From NCBI RefSeq assembly GCF_041381155.1, contig NC_091135.1, positions 3,179,620 to 3,243,619 of the forward strand: a DNA stretch of 64,000 nucleotides. The letters run 5' to 3'. This stretch comes from Argopecten irradians (lineage: Eukaryota; Mollusca; Bivalvia; Pectinida; Pectinidae). The translations under genes were made by a program, and so were the position numbers. Each line of letters begins with the position of its first letter. Within the stretch, counting starts at the first letter, position 1. The notes under the pieces were generated by a model, which had not been told where the DNA came from, ran no database searches, and saw nothing but the letters and a program-made list of their open reading frames with translations. Positions 60,561 through 64,000 of the stretch are shown piece after piece.

Positions 60561-62281
60561 AAGGACAGAAAAAGTTATGGTGCAATACAACTATTCTAAA
60601 GTTACCAATATTTTGTGTGTATATGTGCCGCTCTGTTTTATCCTTAAGATCTGTGATGTGTTTATTACATAGTAATCTGTCAATACTGACACATTATCGA
60701 TATACACAGCATACCGCATGTACAGCTATCACGGCCTGCCATTACATACACCTGTCAGAGGTGGCCTCCCTTTATACCTAACAAGGTCAAACCATGTCAT
60801 TTACCCATTAGTGTTATGTGCATTCATAATACCATTGTTGTATAGATAATCACAGTATTACCCCGTAGTCGTGTATATTCATCATCAGTTATAGTAATAA
60901 CTTTTGTAGGTTACACGTATACCTCGTCAGAAAAAAAGGGAATTTCTGTGATGTCTCTTACATAAGTACACAATGTCAAAAGGAAATGGAAACGGTTAAC
61001 TGCAATATTAATGACAAGCATTATTGATATGTTTTATATGTACTATTTATGTTTAATATAAATATTCAAACATTTAAATAAACGAGTTTTCCTAACTTTA
61101 TATATCACTTTTGCTTCTTTAAAACAAATCATATTTAACAATAAAAACCTTCAATTTATTATCACATTCTCTTTTTTAACACTAGTGCAAAAACAAATTA
61201 CAACATGTATGATCTGTTAGAAGGTGTTCAAAACTAGAGATAAAAATAATAAATGCATCCGGCGGTGTTACAATGGATGCTTAATCATTCAACCGTAACA
61301 CAAAATCCATCTATCTCGCCCGAGTCAAAAGCGAATTGTTGGTCAGTGAGGTAACGAGGGAGAACAATGTCATTAATTACGTCGAATCGACAATGTCATG
61401 GGATAATGATTTATGAAGTATTAGATGATATCATATGACATGCGCAAATGATGAATATCAGAGCATGTACAAGATATTCTATTTATATCATACAGATATT
61501 TTCTAATGATATATATCTTTATATTACAATTGAAACTTAAAGTCGCCAACATCAATTGAGTTTTTCTGTTCTGATTACCAACTTGGAAAGAAGGAATGAG
61601 AAAAGAGGAATAAATCTTAGGGTAATTTCTGTGTAATTTTTTGGGTAATTTTAGTATAAATCTCGGGGTAATTTCAGTTTGTGTAAACTTTTTAACACTA
61701 TAAACTTAATTTTATCGATCTTATTGCTCTGTATATAAAGCCGACAAAACTACACACCAAAATGAAAGTTTTAAGCAGTAAAACGCATCTGGCTTTTTCT
61801 TCATTATATCTAAATATGTAGATGTCATCATATGGACATATATCAAATTAATTTTCATTTGGACTTCTGTCTGCTTTAAAGCACCACAATCGGGACAGTA
61901 TAATATATCACTGTTATCCCCCCACACATAAAACAGACACCGTTTTTCTCTAACGAGACAGTTTTACCGCTATTTCACAAATAAAATATTTTACTCGCAT
62001 ATTAAAATCCTAAATGGCCGAAGTTTTAATGCTGCCTTATCAATTTAAGTCACAGATACAAATTTTCACTGTTTTTTTTTTACAACAGTGAAAAATAAGA
62101 CGCAGGTTCATTCTTATCAAGGATATCCCGTAGACAGTCTGTATGACTGTGATTTCTCAATGATTAAATTACTTCAAATATACACAGTCACAATTTTAAT
62201 TTCGTATCATTACTGGAAATTTATAAAAGTACATTGCAAATATATAAAATAGAAGTAAATAGACAAAATAAAGTGTCTTAC
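60561..62281. other. Intron or intergenic, one small hairpin
   Basis: AT-rich. An inverted repeat ATTTTCACTGTT/AACAGTGAAAAAT around a T-run sits at about 62064-62096. No gene. Confidence 0.5.
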
Positions 62282-62385
62282 CTTCACTCGGATATGGTCA
62301 TTCCACTGTTAATCTGACGGCAATGATATCACATGGTCTCATTCCGTCACCAGGTAAGCCAAGCGTGCCGTCTACCTACAAACGT
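62282..62385 (-). other. Candidate non-coding first exon of SEC3
   Basis: On the minus strand, CCGAGTGAAG|GTAAGACAC is a good splice donor with the exon 3' end at 62282. The exon start is a guess, about 25-30 nt after a TATTATAT-like stretch near 62410. Joined to the acceptor at 56695 it gives an intron of about 5.6 kb. Another donor, GCCCAG|GTAGGA near 58505, is possible. Confidence 0.35.
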
Positions 62386-63428
62386 TATGTAACACAGTGA
62401 TTAACAGGATATAATACACCCTGACATTACGGGAAATCGTCGCTGTACATTTATGTTAATGGGGAACATCACAGTACATGTACTACATTGTACATTATTG
62501 CAATTGATACATTATCATCATGCCAGTAGCTGTTTTGTGCGATTACATTTATACATAGAGATACACTTATCTAATGTCTATCTAATATTATCTCATGTAT
62601 TATATACATTTACGTTTCGTATATATGTAAACAGAATGATGTTACATACAAAATACATGGTAGAACATGTGTATCGTTTTGTTTTATTTTCGTTTCATAA
62701 TTTGTATTATAACAAACGCTCCACGTACAGTTAATTGTAGATTATACGGTGTTATGTCTGTATAACAATGGAAATTTGTTCTTTTTTGTTGTTATAGTAA
62801 TGTTTCAAATTTAGTACGAGTCTAGTATTTTTTTTATTTTTTTTTCAAATATGAATTAATTATATGTATATGCATTCGTGTCTGACAACTTTCGAAAATA
62901 ATCATGTGCATGCAAATGTCCCATCCAAAATAACCGTGCATTACAAAGATTAGATACAATGAATAATAAGTGAATATGAATCCATACTCTACAGATATAC
63001 GTGAGCGCCTGATACACACTATATTGTCTTTATCATGTTGGTGTCATGTTTATTAACGAGCGACCCAATGATGCTGAAAGCTTATGACAAGTCCCCATTG
63101 CTGATTAAAGTGCTACGAGATACCTTTATACCGCATTATTATTTTTTTTTGTTTATTGTTGTAAGTGAAGCTTCATAGAAGTCATGCTATAACTAGGGTC
63201 TATCAATCATAAAATCAATTAATATCTAATGAGTTTCATATATCAGAGATAATGATACAACATTCTTTAAATGGAAATAGCCATTACATATATATAATAT
63301 ATACTTCCATGTATATAACCATTAATATAGCATGGGTCAATGAAGTAATATCAACAGTTATTTTCCATATAACACTGGATTATTATAGACATATCTGTAG
63401 AATACGAATTACTTAAAGTAGTAAATAT
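62386..63428. other. Intergenic, nothing supported
   Basis: AT-rich, short frames only, no strong repeat. Confidence 0.55.
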
Positions 63429-63500
63429 AGGGCAAAAAAGTAGGGGCAGATCGCCTCGAAAATTCGACAATCTTTTGTCCACGCTGTACTTCTTTGCCCT
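63429..63500. mobile_element. Tiny TA-flanked MITE, ~72 bp
   Basis: TAGGGCAAAAAAGTA on the left and TACTTCTTTGCCCTA on the right are inverted repeats with one mismatch. The outer TA on both sides fits the TA target duplication of Tc1/mariner-type elements. Confidence 0.6.
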
Positions 63501-63501
63501 A

Positions 63502-63780
63502 CATTAATATAACACTTAACATTCAATAACATTACTTATATAACCATTAATATAACACTTAACATTCAATAACATTACTTATATAACCATTAAAATAACA
63601 CTTAACATTCAATAACATTACTTATATAACCATTAAAATAACACTTTACATTCAATAACATTACTTATATAACCATTACTATAACACATAACATTCAATA
63701 GCATTACTTATATAACCATTACTATAACACTTAACATTCAATAACATTACTTATATAACCATTACTATAACACTATAACC
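63502..63780. repeat. 43-bp tandem repeat, ~6 copies
   Basis: The unit is CATTAATATAACACTTAACA followed by TTCAATAACATTACTTATAT and AAC, nearly identical between copies. It begins right after the tiny MITE. Confidence 0.9.
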
Positions 63781-64000
63781 ACAATTATTATTTTTCTGGA
63801 TTTTTTGGCACTTCTCATTGGTCAAAAACACGTCACGTGATCACCGATAAAAACTATATTGCAATATTTTTCCGGAAGTAGTTTATAGAAAAAGTATATT
63901 GCACGGTTATTTTTAGATAACGTTATCGTCTACGTTACCAAAATTCCTCGTATTCCTGGCGCTTTGAAATAAACGCTTTGATGACCTGAGTTTGAAGCGT

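Overview
The window looks like nuclear DNA from an animal, most likely a marine invertebrate and plausibly a bivalve mollusc. The grounds are AT-rich sequence, sparse genes with short spliced 5' leaders, many minisatellites and foldback elements, a young Ty3/gypsy retrotransposon, and secreted low-complexity proteins like those of shell, byssus or mucus. The taxon is inferred from style, not from a diagnostic gene.

Layout. At 66-315 an 81-bp tandem array is cut off by a nearly 7.6-kb Ty3/gypsy LTR element (316-7933). The element has near-identical LTRs and an extra 3' ORF encoding a small C2H2 zinc-finger protein where an envelope gene might sit. From 9368 to 12804 lies a candidate DNA element whose inverted ends are packed with TTGGCC-type motifs. 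The 13-23 kb stretch is gene-poor: a foldback MITE, a 21-bp minisatellite inside a larger duplication, and copies of two dispersed repeat families (called R1 and R2 here).

Three protein-coding genes are well supported. SEC1 (+, 24228-29114, one intron) encodes about 1503 residues dominated by P/Q/N-rich NGR repeats and a 9-residue QPVNPQSGR-type repeat. SEC2 (+, 39808-42561) encodes a 917-residue T/S/H/K-rich secreted protein. SEC3 (-, 56684-54432) encodes 750 residues with G/Y/H-rich, Arg-rich and N/Q/Y-rich zones and a helical stretch. These labels are mine. Each starts with a signal peptide, and each has its ATG 0-12 nt after a good splice acceptor, implying an upstream non-coding exon. 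The mature proteins are almost free of cysteine. I read this as a small cluster of extracellular-matrix or secretome genes; the exact role is not established.

Between and beyond the genes lie a 38-bp satellite (35062-35833), a second motif-ended element (37419-38795), a smaller one (39089-39500), near-perfect palindromes at 33076-33225, 38007-38090 and 45456-45610, and a LINE 3' fragment (48570-48972). A MITE with nested inverted repeats (49103-49510) and a 42-bp array (52195-52515) follow. The probable first intron of SEC3 holds a 23-bp array and a 1.9-kb, 49-bp satellite with higher-order structure (58639-60560). The window ends with a tiny TA-flanked MITE and a 43-bp array.

I see no rRNA, convincing tRNA, CRISPR array or conserved housekeeping gene.
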